From Flavobacteriaceae bacterium NBU2977 (lineage in GTDB: Bacteria > Bacteroidota > Bacteroidia > Flavobacteriales > Flavobacteriaceae), in NCBI GenBank assembly GCA_019931105.1, contig JAIOUW010000001.1, forward strand, positions 434,001-498,000: 64,000 nt of DNA, read 5' to 3'. Under the pieces are notes generated by a model. That model was not told the origin of the DNA. It saw only the letters and a list, made by a program, of their open reading frames with translations, and ran no database searches. Each line of letters starts with the position of its first letter. Position 1 is the first letter of the stretch. The position numbers and the translations under genes were made by a program. This document shows, piece after piece, positions 21,509 to 31,900 of this stretch.

Positions 21509-24500
21509 ATGAGAACAAAATTCAATGGAATCTTAACGCTGCTATTGGCGTTTGTTGTGCAGATGACCTTTGCACAGGAGAAGACGATTACCGGTACGGT
21601 TACCGACCAAGATGGTCTGCCACTGCCCGGTGTAAACATCGTCGTTCAGGGCACCACAAGTGGTACCCAAACCGATTTTGACGGAAACTACTCCATTAAC
21701 GGAGAAGTTGGCCAAGTACTCTCTTTTACCTATATAGGTCAAAAAGAGGTGCAGGTAACTATTGGCGCCAATGATACCGTTAATGTACAAATGCAGGAAG
21801 ATGCCCAAGCCCTCGAAGAGGTTGTGGTTACTGCGCAAGGTATCAAAAGAGAGAAAAAAGCTCTTGGTTACGCCACCAGTTCCGTCGGCGAAGAGGCTCT
21901 TGAGCAACGAGCTGAAGGTGATGTTGCCCGTGTACTTGCGGGTAAGGCATCAGGGGTTCAGATTACCGCCGCCGGTGGTATGTCTGGTTCTGCTACCAGC
22001 GTTACGATTCGTGGTCTAAGTTCATTTAGCGGAAGTAACCAAGCGTTGTTCATCGTTGATGGTATTCCTTTTAGTAATGATACCAACAACAACGGCAATG
22101 ACTTCCTTTCTGGAAATACCGGTTCTTCGCGTTTCTTGGATATCGACCCCAACAACATTGAGAATATTGAAGTATTAAAAGGCCTTGCAGCAACTACTTT
22201 ATATGGTACCTTGGGTAAAAACGGTGTTATTCTGATCACCACCAAGGCGGGAGCAGCCAATGGAGGTGTCAAAAAGAACGAGATTTCTGTTAGCACTTCT
22301 TATTTTGTCAATGAGTATGCATCACTTCCGGATTATCAGCAATCATACGGTGGTGGTTTCGACCAGTCTTTCGGATGGTTCTTCAGTAACTGGGGGCCTA
22401 GTTTCGAAGAAGGCGGTACAGCAGGTTGGGGCGCACAGCCCGCAATCGATGCGAATGCTACCTTAGAGCACCCATACTCTACAACAGCAATTGCCGCCAC
22501 AAGGGATGCCTTCCCAGAACTTCAAGGTGCTCGGTATGCTTGGAGACCTTACAGCTCGGTAGAAGACTTTTTCGCTCCAGGTTACGTGACCAACACCTCG
22601 GTTAACTTCTCGGGTGGTTCACAAGATGGCAATACCACTTTTAATGCCAACTTAGGACATCTAAACGATGTAGGTTTTACACCAGGAAACCAATTAAAAA
22701 GGGTTAACTTCTCAGTAGGTGGGCGCTCAAAGTTGAGCAATAAATTTACCATAACTGGGGCAATGAATTATTCGAGAACCGATTACGACACACCTCCAGT
22801 CTCTGCTAGTAGGGGTAACGGTGGTATCAGTTCGAACTCCATATATGGTGCTGTGCTTTTTACCCCGATAAGTGTTGACTTGATGGGTCTACCTTACGAA
22901 AATCCGGTAACTGGCGGTAGTGTCTATTATAGAAATGGCAATGATATTATTAATCCTCGCTGGGTAGCGGAACATATCAAGTTCAACCAGTTGACAAACC
23001 GTTTTTATTTTAACACCTCGTTAAACTATGAGTTAAGTGAGAATCTTGGTGTCACTTGGAGATCAGGCTTGGATTTCTATACGGAAAGAAACACGCAATT
23101 CTCTGATAAAGGCGGTGTCGAGTTTACATTTGATATTTTCGGTTTCTTGAACACGTTCGACAACAACAATACCATTTGGGACCATACACTTTCATTCAAT
23201 GGAAATTATGATCTTTCAGAAAAGATAGGACTCACATTCAACCTAGGTGCCAATGCTCGATCAGATGCTTTTGACCTACAAGGTGTTGCAAGTACCGGTC
23301 AGCTAGTCTATGGTGTTAGAAGGCATTTCAATTACGAGAACCAACTGCCGATCCAATTTTCACGTAAAAGAAACATTGTAGGTGTATTTGGTGACGTTAG
23401 TTTTGATTACGACAACTATTTGTTCTTAAACTTTAGTGCAAGAAGGGACTGGGTATCTAACTTGATCAAAGAAAATCGTAGTTTGACCTACCCTGGTGGA
23501 AGTATTTCATTTTTACCCACCGCGGCCTTCAGTGGATTACAATCTGAAAATGGACTAAACTATTTAAAATTACGGGCCAGTTACGGTACTTCGGCGAACT
23601 TCCCAGAGGGTTACCCAACTGTTAGCGGTGTAGATCAGACAACTCAAGTTTCAGGTGGAACATTTGGACCGATAACTACAAACAGTATAAGTAATTTTAA
23701 AGCCAATCCAGACTTAAAACCCGAATTGTTAAAAGAGTTCGAGGTAGGTTTTGAAAGTAAGTTCTGGAAGAATCGCGTTTCGTTGGACGCTACTTATTAT
23801 GATAGACGTACCGATGACCTAATCGTTTTTGAACCATTATCGCCATCGACCGGATTTACGATAACGCAAAATAATATTGGTCAGATCAGCAATAAAGGTA
23901 TCGAAGCGGACCTTGGTATAGATCTATTCAGAAGTGAAGACGGTTTTAATTGGAAATCAAGTGTGAACTTCTTCACGAATAAGGAAATTGTTGAGGAACA
24001 AGAACAGGATATCATCTTCTATTCGGGTAATACCGCGCTTTTCATCGGGGCGAATGCCGCTATTAAAGGTGAGTCTTTAGGTACCATTGTCGGTACAGCA
24101 TTCTTGCGCGACGAAGCAGGTAATCTGTTAACCAACGATGCCGGTAACTATGTCATTACCGAATCTGATTTGGATGGCAATGTGCCAATAATAGGTGATG
24201 CCGTTCCTGATTATACCATGAACTTCATCAACAGCCTGTCGTATAAAAATTGGAGTCTCGGTTTTCAGGTAAATCACATAAAGGGTGGTGACATCATGTC
24301 AAGTACTATTGCAACCTTGTTAGGTAGGGGCTTGATTGTTGAGACCGAAGATCGCCTGAACACCTATATCCTTCCTGGGGTAAATCAGAATTCAGGCCAG
24401 CCTAACGATATTCAGTTGAACAACTCAACGTACTTCTTTAGCAACCTTCTATTTGGCCCTGCAGAGGCTAAAATATACGATGCCTCCGTACTCAGACTAC

Positions 24501-24736
24501 AAGAAGTATCCCTTGGGTATTCATTGCCTAAGAAAGCTTTGGAAAAAACACCTTTTGGGTCTTTGACCTTTACGTTACAAGGTTTCAACCTTTGGTATGA
24601 CGCCTACAACACTCCTGATGGGGCCAATTTTGATCCCAATGTCGCAGGTGTAGGTGTTGGTAACGGACGTGGTTTCGATTTCTTGAACGGACCAAGTACC
24701 AGAAGGTATGGTATGAGCGTAAAGATGACATTTTAA
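21509..24736 (+). CDS. SusC/RagA-family TonB-dependent outer-membrane transporter
   Basis: Imports a bound ligand through the outer membrane using TonB energy, together with the SusD-like lipoprotein next to it. From the ATG at 21509 the product is 1075 residues. A signal peptide ends near FVVQMTFAQ. A carboxypeptidase-regulatory-like domain follows (about 25-100: KTITGTVTDQDGLPLPGVNI). Then comes a plug domain starting at LEEVVVTAQG, with ADVARVLAGKASGVQITA-like sequence (here GDVARVLAGKASGVQI) and ATTLYGTLGKNGVILITTK. The rest is a long beta-barrel ending in the aromatic terminus RRYGMSVKMTF. An earlier in-frame start would add 10 residues before the signal peptide and is unlikely. The substrate is unknown; no glycoside hydrolase or sulfatase gene is nearby. 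Confidence 0.95.
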   Translation: MRTKFNGILTLLLAFVVQMTFAQEKTITGTVTDQDGLPLPGVNIVVQGTTSGTQTDFDGNYSINGEVGQVLSFTYIGQKEVQVTIGANDTVNVQMQEDAQALEEVVVTAQGIKREKKALGYATSSVGEEALEQRAEGDVARVLAGKASGVQITAAGGMSGSATSVTIRGLSSFSGSNQALFIVDGIPFSNDTNNNGNDFLSGNTGSSRFLDIDPNNIENIEVLKGLAATTLYGTLGKNGVILITTKAGAANGGVKKNEISVSTSYFVNEYASLPDYQQSYGGGFDQSFGWFFSNWGPSFEEGGTAGWGAQPAIDANATLEHPYSTTAIAATRDAFPELQGARYAWRPYSSVEDFFAPGYVTNTSVNFSGGSQDGNTTFNANLGHLNDVGFTPGNQLKRVNFSVGGRSKLSNKFTITGAMNYSRTDYDTPPVSASRGNGGISSNSIYGAVLFTPISVDLMGLPYENPVTGGSVYYRNGNDIINPRWVAEHIKFNQLTNRFYFNTSLNYELSENLGVTWRSGLDFYTERNTQFSDKGGVEFTFDIFGFLNTFDNNNTIWDHTLSFNGNYDLSEKIGLTFNLGANARSDAFDLQGVASTGQLVYGVRRHFNYENQLPIQFSRKRNIVGVFGDVSFDYDNYLFLNFSARRDWVSNLIKENRSLTYPGGSISFLPTAAFSGLQSENGLNYLKLRASYGTSANFPEGYPTVSGVDQTTQVSGGTFGPITTNSISNFKANPDLKPELLKEFEVGFESKFWKNRVSLDATYYDRRTDDLIVFEPLSPSTGFTITQNNIGQISNKGIEADLGIDLFRSEDGFNWKSSVNFFTNKEIVEEQEQDIIFYSGNTALFIGANAAIKGESLGTIVGTAFLRDEAGNLLTNDAGNYVITESDLDGNVPIIGDAVPDYTMNFINSLSYKNWSLGFQVNHIKGGDIMSSTIATLLGRGLIVETEDRLNTYILPGVNQNSGQPNDIQLNNSTYFFSNLLFGPAEAKIYDASVLRLQEVSLGYSLPKKALEKTPFGSLTFTLQGFNLWYDAYNTPDGANFDPNVAGVGVGNGRGFDFLNGPSTRRYGMSVKMTF

Positions 24737-24765
24737 AAAGTTGCTAATTAAAAAGTAAAGCTATT

Positions 24766-26412
24766 ATGAAAAAAATAATAAAATACGTACTAGTGGTATT
24801 TTTAGCAGGAAGTTTTTTGAATTCCTGTGATACCACAGATCTTGAACTTAGGGACAACCCTAACATACTTACCAGTGGTGACCCTAACCTCTTGCTCAAT
24901 TCGATGCAATTGGCATATAGAAATAATATGGCTACATTCAATAACATCGGTGGTGCCTTGACAAGGATTCATTTCATGGGCGGCAGGGATTATTTTAACA
25001 ATTATCCGGGCGCCACGATGAACGGTGTGTGGAGTAATACTTATAGTAATCTTTTTGCAAACCTTCAGGCAATAGAAGAGGTAAACGATGCATCCGACAT
25101 TAATTACGACTTTCACATTGCCGTGGGCAAAACCATGCAGGCTCATACTTTGCTTTTACTGGTCGATTTCTTGGGATCTGCGGCCTATACTGAAGCGGTC
25201 AATCCGTTAGAGTTTCCCGCGCCTCGTCTGGACGATGGCGCATCGGTCTATCAAGCAGCACTTGGTCTTTTAGATGAAGCCGAAGCCTTGATGAGCACCA
25301 ACCCAAGCGCAACGGGTGCAACGGATTTCTTCTACGGAGGAGATACAGCCAAATGGATAAAAGCTATAAACAGTATTCGTCTAAAAGCTTATGTTACCAC
25401 AAATGATGCTGCCGGTTTTAATGCCGTAATCGCTGGAAACAATTTCATCAGCAGCTCGGATGATGACCTTCAGTTTGAATATGGAACCAGCGAACTTCAG
25501 CCGGACACTCGTCATCCTGATTTCGCCAATGATTATACTCCCAGTGGAGCGAATATTTATCATTCGAACTGGACCATGGAAACCATGTTGCTCAAAGATG
25601 ACCCGCGTATTCGCTACTATTACTATCGACAAGTAGATGGAACACCCGGTGCCAATGATATCAACGGAGATGCCGTAGATCCTGATGAGGAACTTCTTGC
25701 ATGTTCGTTGGTGGTACCCCCGCAGCATTATCAAGATGGTGGATACACCTTTTGTAGCGTCGATAACGGCTATTGGGGCCGTTCGCATGGCAACGATGAA
25801 GGTACACCTCCAGATGGTTTTCAAAGAACTGCTTCGGGAGTTTACCCCGCAGGTGGACGTTTTGATGATAATAGCTTTGATGTTGTAGGCCTAGGTTTAG
25901 GTGGTGGCGGTGCAGGTATCGAGCCAATTATATTGGCCTCTACTATTGATTTTTGGAGAGCCGATATGGCTACAAGTGATGCCGATAAAGCGACCTTCAT
26001 GCAAGCTGGTATGGAAAAATCGATAGCTAAAGTACAGACTTTCGCCGCTTTGGATGCCTCTTCCGATAAATCGTTCGAACCAAGTGAAAGCGATGTTACC
26101 GCTTACATTGATGGCATTGTTGCTGATTTCAACGCTGCAACCGGAGATGATAAGGAAAACATTTTTGCGGAGCAATATTGGATAGCACTTTACGGTGGAG
26201 CGGCTGAGTCTTTCAATTACTACAGGAAGACTGGTTATCCTACAACGGTACTACCAAGCTGGGAACCGAATCCTGGAGCATTCCCACGTTCGTTCTTGTT
26301 GCCACAAAATGAGGTGGTAACCAACCCGAATTTGACACAGAAAACCACGCTCACCGAGCAAGTGTTCTGGGACACTAATCCAGCGAGTCCGACTTTCCCG
26401 CCAGCGAATTAA
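24766..26412 (+). CDS. SusD/RagB-family outer-membrane lipoprotein
   Basis: Surface lid and ligand binder that works with the SusC-like channel 29 bases upstream. The 548 residues begin with a lipoprotein signal and lipobox LNSC, Cys21. The N-terminal region has LLNSMQLAYRNNMATFNNIG and WSNTYSNLFANLQAIEEVND, and the middle WIKAINSIRLKAYVTTND, which fit the SusD-like_2 (RagB) subfamily. The end region EQYWIALYGGAAESFNYYRK and TGYPTTVLPSW is also typical. The family is clear; the ligand is not. Confidence 0.93.
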   Translation: MKKIIKYVLVVFLAGSFLNSCDTTDLELRDNPNILTSGDPNLLLNSMQLAYRNNMATFNNIGGALTRIHFMGGRDYFNNYPGATMNGVWSNTYSNLFANLQAIEEVNDASDINYDFHIAVGKTMQAHTLLLLVDFLGSAAYTEAVNPLEFPAPRLDDGASVYQAALGLLDEAEALMSTNPSATGATDFFYGGDTAKWIKAINSIRLKAYVTTNDAAGFNAVIAGNNFISSSDDDLQFEYGTSELQPDTRHPDFANDYTPSGANIYHSNWTMETMLLKDDPRIRYYYYRQVDGTPGANDINGDAVDPDEELLACSLVVPPQHYQDGGYTFCSVDNGYWGRSHGNDEGTPPDGFQRTASGVYPAGGRFDDNSFDVVGLGLGGGGAGIEPIILASTIDFWRADMATSDADKATFMQAGMEKSIAKVQTFAALDASSDKSFEPSESDVTAYIDGIVADFNAATGDDKENIFAEQYWIALYGGAAESFNYYRKTGYPTTVLPSWEPNPGAFPRSFLLPQNEVVTNPNLTQKTTLTEQVFWDTNPASPTFPPAN

Positions 26413-26432
26413 TAAACTAAAAAAAAGAGACA

Positions 26433-27371
26433 ATGAAAATTAACTATAGAATTTTTACGGTACTTGCACTAACATCGCTATTGTTTACGGCTTGTGATGA
26501 AGGTGATGCTGTAGTTGACGACGTAACCGCAAATACCTTGAGAGGAGCGGTCTTAAGAACAATCAGTGTCAATTCTGATGAGTTGCCGATTGGAGATGCA
26601 AGCGGTAATTTTTCAGCGGATTTCGAGGTACAAGGTGGAGAAGCCGGTGAATTGGTTTCCGCAGTCGATGTGTTCGCTGGTTTTAAGGATAACAGTCCTT
26701 CAAACGGTCCTGGTGACGTTGGCGAAAGCTTGGTAGAGACCATAGACGCTTCTACTTTTGTTATGGGAGATAGAGGTGTACCGACTTTCTCCTATTCCAT
26801 TACGCTTCCTCAATTATTGAGTGCGACAGGTGTTGCCGAAGATGCCCTCGATGGCAGTGATCAGTTCAGGATTCGTTTTGAGCTTGTCTTGACCGATGGT
26901 AGAAGATATTCTTTTGCGCAAAACTCGGGTACTTTGACAGGTTCTTACTATAGCTCGCCATTTTTATATTCGGCAACCATTGTATGCCCACCAAAGGCAC
27001 CGACTGCCGGTGACTGGGTCGTGAACATGACCGATTCGTATGGCGATGGTTGGCAAACTGATACCGGTAATGGCGGTTCAGGCATTACTGTTACGTTAGA
27101 TGGTAGTACGGTCATAGAGGTCGGCATGTGCTCTCCTTATGCAGGAGCTGCTGGAACTTTCTTAGGAGGTGGTGATTGTACCCCAAATGGAGGATCAAGC
27201 GCCTCTGCCACCGTTACAATACCTGTCGGTACACAAACTGCAGAATGGTATTTCCCTGGCGATAACTATGGCGAAATCGGTTTCGAAATCGTTACCCCTA
27301 ACGGAAACGTTGTTGGCGGCTATCAAGGAGTTGAGGCCGGACCGATAACCATTGATTTCTGTAAAGATTAA
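26433..27371 (+). CDS. Accessory lipoprotein of the SusC/SusD operon
   Basis: A 312-residue lipoprotein (lipobox LFTAC, Cys21) 20 bases after the SusD-like gene. I do not recognise the N-terminal 180 residues; they look beta-rich and contain FEVQGGEAGELVSAVDVFAG. The C-terminal part starting GDWVVNMTDSYGDGWQTDTG, through ITVTLDGSTVIEVGMC, resembles the secreted beta-sandwich units with a DSYGDGW motif seen in other Bacteroidota exoproteins. It may act as an extra surface ligand binder. It is the last gene before a strong terminator. Confidence 0.8.
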   Translation: MKINYRIFTVLALTSLLFTACDEGDAVVDDVTANTLRGAVLRTISVNSDELPIGDASGNFSADFEVQGGEAGELVSAVDVFAGFKDNSPSNGPGDVGESLVETIDASTFVMGDRGVPTFSYSITLPQLLSATGVAEDALDGSDQFRIRFELVLTDGRRYSFAQNSGTLTGSYYSSPFLYSATIVCPPKAPTAGDWVVNMTDSYGDGWQTDTGNGGSGITVTLDGSTVIEVGMCSPYAGAAGTFLGGGDCTPNGGSSASATVTIPVGTQTAEWYFPGDNYGEIGFEIVTPNGNVVGGYQGVEAGPITIDFCKD

Positions 27372-27421
27372 TGACGAATGAAACCTTTCGATTGATACTG
27401 GTTTCAGTTCTAGAATAATTC

Positions 27422-27450
27422 AAAAAGCCGCCTTTCGAGGTGGCTTTTTT
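27422..27450 (+). terminator. Terminator closing the SusC/SusD operon
   Basis: Stem GCCGCCT/AGGTGGC (27427-27433 and 27438-27444, one G-T pair) with a TTCG loop, then six T. It lies about 55 bases past the accessory lipoprotein stop. Confidence 0.88.
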
Positions 27451-27584
27451 ATAGTAAAATTTTTTAAATTTTGGTAACTTAGAGCCTGGTATCCGGTACA
27501 CCCTATTGGCCTTTAATAAACACCTCAAAAATTAGTGTAAAGGTTTAACATTGGGTACGCCTGGTTGAATATTAAAAAATTGCT

Positions 27585-28943
27585 ATGATAAGATTCAGTT
27601 ATTTTCCCTCCGTTACTTGGCTTTTTATGGCCTTATTATTTGTTTTTGGGCTGCAATCGTGTTCAGATGATGAAGCTCCAGACATTATTCCTGAAACCAT
27701 TGTTGAGAATGATTCCATTCCAGAAGACAAGGAAGAAGAACCTGACTTGAACCTAATGGGAAATGTTGAAGTATTGAATGCCGATAAAGTTGACGATAAT
27801 TATATTCTTGTCAACGATGCAGCGTCAAATCGGGTATATCTTATGAACAAGGAAGCATTGCTTTTACATGAATGGAAACTTACGAACAATATCGGCAACG
27901 ACGTATTTTTATTACCCAACGGAAAACTCTTGGCGTCGCTCGAAGCCGATGAACCCAAGATAATTTTAGGTGGCAAAGGCGGTAAGTTGCAATTCATCGC
28001 CAACGATGGAACTGTGGAATGGAATTATGTCCATTCTTCTTCAGAAGAAGAAACGCACCATGATGTAGAGTTGCTCCCGAACGGCAACGTTCTGGCTATG
28101 GTATGGAAAAGGCACTCAGCTGAAGCAGCGACCCAATCCGGATTTATGCTCGAAGCCGAAATTTTTGTCGAATCCATAATAGAAGTCAACCCCACAACTG
28201 ATGAAATAGTTTGGGAATGGAATTCTTGGGACCATTTGATTCAAGAGCATGACGACACCAAGGATAATTATGGGCTGGTTTCAGAACATCCTGAACTAAT
28301 AGATATTAACTATGTTCCAAATTCAGAGGGAACGGCCGAGGTTCAAGGCGATATAATGCACGCCAATGCCATTGCTTATGACGAAGTAAATGATGTAATC
28401 TTTCTGAGTGCCAATTTTTATTCAGAGGTCTGGGTAATCGACCACAGCACCACGACCGAGGAGGCCGCCCAGCACGGCGGTGGAAACTATGGTAAAGGTG
28501 GTGATTTGATATATCGTTTTGGCAATCCGGATGCCTATCAAAACCCCCAAGGCACCCGTTTGTTCTACAATAATCATTTTCCAAATTTACTGAAAGGCGA
28601 AAATCAAGGTAAAATGCTTATTTTCTCGAACGGAAAAGGTTTTGACCAATCTACCGTGTATGAAATGGAACTTCCGGCTGATTATAATCTAATTACGAAC
28701 ACTGATAACGAACTTAAAGTAACCTGGTCTTTTACGGATCCCGATCTATATTCGGCCAAGGTCTCGGGCGCCGTGCCGCTTCCCAACGGAAATATTCTGA
28801 TTACCGAAGGTGATTTCGGCTTTTGGGAGGTCACACGGGATAAGGAGGTCGTCTGGAAATTCAATGCAGAAGGTTTCTTTTGGAGGGGTTATTCCTACTC
28901 AAGGAACGCTCCCGAAATAGAGCAATTAGGGCTGCCAGACTAG
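27585..28943 (+). CDS. Arylsulfotransferase-like (ASST family) lipoprotein
   Basis: A 452-residue exported lipoprotein (lipobox GLQSC, Cys26). An acidic linker (about 28-56) precedes a six-bladed-propeller-type domain with family signs: LLHEWKLTNNIGNDVFLLPN, THHDVELLPNGNVLAMVWKR, DEIVWEWNSWDHLIQEHD, DIMHANAIAYDEVNDVIFLS, and RFGNPDAYQNPQGTRLFYNN. Known family members transfer sulfate between phenols in the periplasm, but many Bacteroidota members have no tested activity. The candidate catalytic His could be in HHDVELLPNG or HANAIAYD; I cannot say which. It starts a new unit after the terminator and is followed by the FG-GAP gene. Confidence 0.82.
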   Translation: MIRFSYFPSVTWLFMALLFVFGLQSCSDDEAPDIIPETIVENDSIPEDKEEEPDLNLMGNVEVLNADKVDDNYILVNDAASNRVYLMNKEALLLHEWKLTNNIGNDVFLLPNGKLLASLEADEPKIILGGKGGKLQFIANDGTVEWNYVHSSSEEETHHDVELLPNGNVLAMVWKRHSAEAATQSGFMLEAEIFVESIIEVNPTTDEIVWEWNSWDHLIQEHDDTKDNYGLVSEHPELIDINYVPNSEGTAEVQGDIMHANAIAYDEVNDVIFLSANFYSEVWVIDHSTTTEEAAQHGGGNYGKGGDLIYRFGNPDAYQNPQGTRLFYNNHFPNLLKGENQGKMLIFSNGKGFDQSTVYEMELPADYNLITNTDNELKVTWSFTDPDLYSAKVSGAVPLPNGNILITEGDFGFWEVTRDKEVVWKFNAEGFFWRGYSYSRNAPEIEQLGLPD

Positions 28944-28981
28944 TAGGCCTTATATCTAGTTTAATTAAGATTTCACGATTC

Positions 28982-31900
28982 ATGAAAAGGCTACCGTTAT
29001 ATTTGTTGATACCCCTCTTTGCACTAATCGCTTGTAAAGGTGATTCAAAGGAAAAAGAATCGTCGAAGGCACAAAAAGAAAGTGAAAAGTCAAGTCAACC
29101 CAAGGTTTTTGAGAAAATCGGAAGCGACCACAGCCAGATAAATTTTTCAAATTCAATACAGGAAAATCTAGAAACCCTTGAAAACCTATTTAGTTTTGAT
29201 TACTTCTATAATGGTGCGGGCGTGGGGGTCGAAGACCTCAACAATGATGGTTTATTGGATATCTTTTTTTGTGGCAACCAGGTAGACAATAAACTTTATA
29301 TCAATCAGGGAGACTTAGTTTTCGAAGATATTTCAGATGAGGCCGGAATCAATGTCGGAAAAAAATGGTCGAACGGGGTTACCTTCGTAGACATTAACGA
29401 TGACGGGTTCAAAGACATCTATGTTTCACAAGGAGGGCCCAATCAACGCCTCAACAGAAAAAATCTCCTGTTCATAAACAATGGCCCCTCACCTGAATCA
29501 GGACAAATAAGCTTTACCGAAAGAGCATCGGAATACGGGCTTATGGATATGGGCATTACTACACAATCCGCTTTTTTTGATTATGACAATGATGGTGATT
29601 TGGATTGTATCGTAATGAATGAAAATGAAATTTATGGGGTCGATCCCATAAACTTTTACAATTTGGTGTCGAACAATGTCGAGGCACAACATTTCAACAG
29701 TTCGCGCCTCTACCGTAACGATAATGGGAAATTTGTAGACGCTACCAAACAAGCAGGTTTGCAGCGTCCTATTTTTGGACTGGGACTTTGTGTGAGCGAT
29801 ATAAATAAAGACGGGTTTCTCGATATTTATATTGCCAGCGATTATTACATACCTGACGTACTCTACGTCAACAACGGCAATGGAACTTTCACCGACCGCA
29901 TTAAGGATTATACGCAACAGATTTCATATTACGGTATGGGAATCGATATAGCCGACATAAACAACGATTCCAGAGAAGATATATTTGTACTTGATATGTC
30001 TTCAAGTGATCATATTAGATCAAAAACCTTGATGGCGTCAATGAATACCGGTAGATTCAACTATTTGATAAACGAAGCTGGTTTCCACCATCAATACATG
30101 TACAATTCGCTGCAATTGAACATCGGCAACAACAAGTTCAACAATATATCACAACTTACGAATATGGCCAATACCGATTGGAGCTGGTCTGTACTGATGA
30201 CGGATTATGATCACGATGAGGATGCCGATATCTTTATCACCAACGGTTACCGAAGATATGCCCTTGACAACGACCTTCAAAACAGGGTATTTGAAGCACA
30301 GAAAAAATTCGGCAAGAACGTGCCTATTGAAATCAAAAAGCAGCTATATGAGTCGATGCCCTCTGAAAAACTGGCCAATGTACTCTATCAAAATGATGGC
30401 GGATTGAGGTTTAATGCAAACGCCAAAGACTGGGGGTTGGAAGACTATTCCTTTAGCAATGGGGCGGCCCAAGGCGATTTGGACAATGACGGTGATTTAG
30501 ACTTGGTCATCAATAATATGGACGAAAAAGCATTCCTCTACAAGAACTTGACTTCTGAAAGAAATGCAGGCAATTATCTCAAGGTAAAGACCGTTGGCAA
30601 AACTTCGGAACCTTTTGCTAAAATCAAGGTTTCATATGACGGCAAATCACAATTTATCGAACAGAAAAGGGTGCGTGGGTACATGTCGGCACAAGAGACC
30701 ACCTCGCACTTTGGCTTGGGAAATACAACTAACATCGACACTGTCAGCGTTATGTGGTTAGACGGTAGCATAGAGACAAAAATCGATGTCAAGCCAAATA
30801 CAACGGTTCTATTCGATATTGAAAACGCGAAGAACCCAATGCGCCCTCAAAAAATTGCCGAGCCGTTCTTTGTTCAGATGAAAACCGAGAATCTAGGGCT
30901 CGATTTTGTACATCGAGAGAATTTCTACGATGATTTTGAAACTGAAATTTTACTACCCTATAAACAATCTACTTTTGGCCCTTATATCTCAAAAGGAGAT
31001 GTTGACGGCGATGGACTCGAGGATATTTTTGTCGGTGGTGCTTCAGGTCAGACCCCAAGCCTTTACCTGCAAAAAGCGAATGGTTTCAAGAAACAAAAAA
31101 CAGATGTATTTGAAAAGGACAAAGGTTTCGAAGACATGGAATCGGTCTTCTTCGATTTGGATGGGGACAACGATCTAGATCTGTACGTGGTAAGCGGTGG
31201 CAGTGAGTTTGCAGAGAATTCTTCGTTTTATCAAGATCGTATTTATTTGAACGATGGTACAGGGGGCTTCACAAGGCATAATGAGCCGGTATTACAGTCT
31301 TTTCCGAAAAGTGGAAAGACAGTGGCCATAATTGATTTCGACAAAGATGGAGACAGCGATATATTGGTGGGCAATCGAACGATACCGAAAAGATATCCCC
31401 AATATAGTCCATCGGTACTTTATGAAAATGACAACGGCGTACTAAAGAATATTACGGCAGAAATTGCACCCGAATTGGAAAATTTCGGAGTTGTAAATAG
31501 TATTTTGACCACTGATTTTGATAATGATGGTTGGCAAGATTTCATTGCTGTAGGAGAATGGACTTCCATTGGGTTTTTCAAAAACCACAACGGCAAACTA
31601 AACTTGGTTTCGAATCCAGATTCCGATGTTCTAAAATCCAAGGGATGGTGGTTCTCAATCGACGAAACCGATATAAACAATGATGGCCTTAAAGATTATA
31701 TTGTTGGAAACGTGGGCCTAAACCTTAAGTTCAAGGCCAGCAAGAAAAAGCCCTTCAAAATATATTCGAATGATTTCGACGGTAATGGCACAAACGATGT
31801 TGTACTGAGCAAGCAATACAAGGGAGAGTATGTGCCCGTACGCGGTAGGGAATGTTCTTCGCAGCAGATGCCTTTCATAAAGGAAAAATTCGGTACTTAT

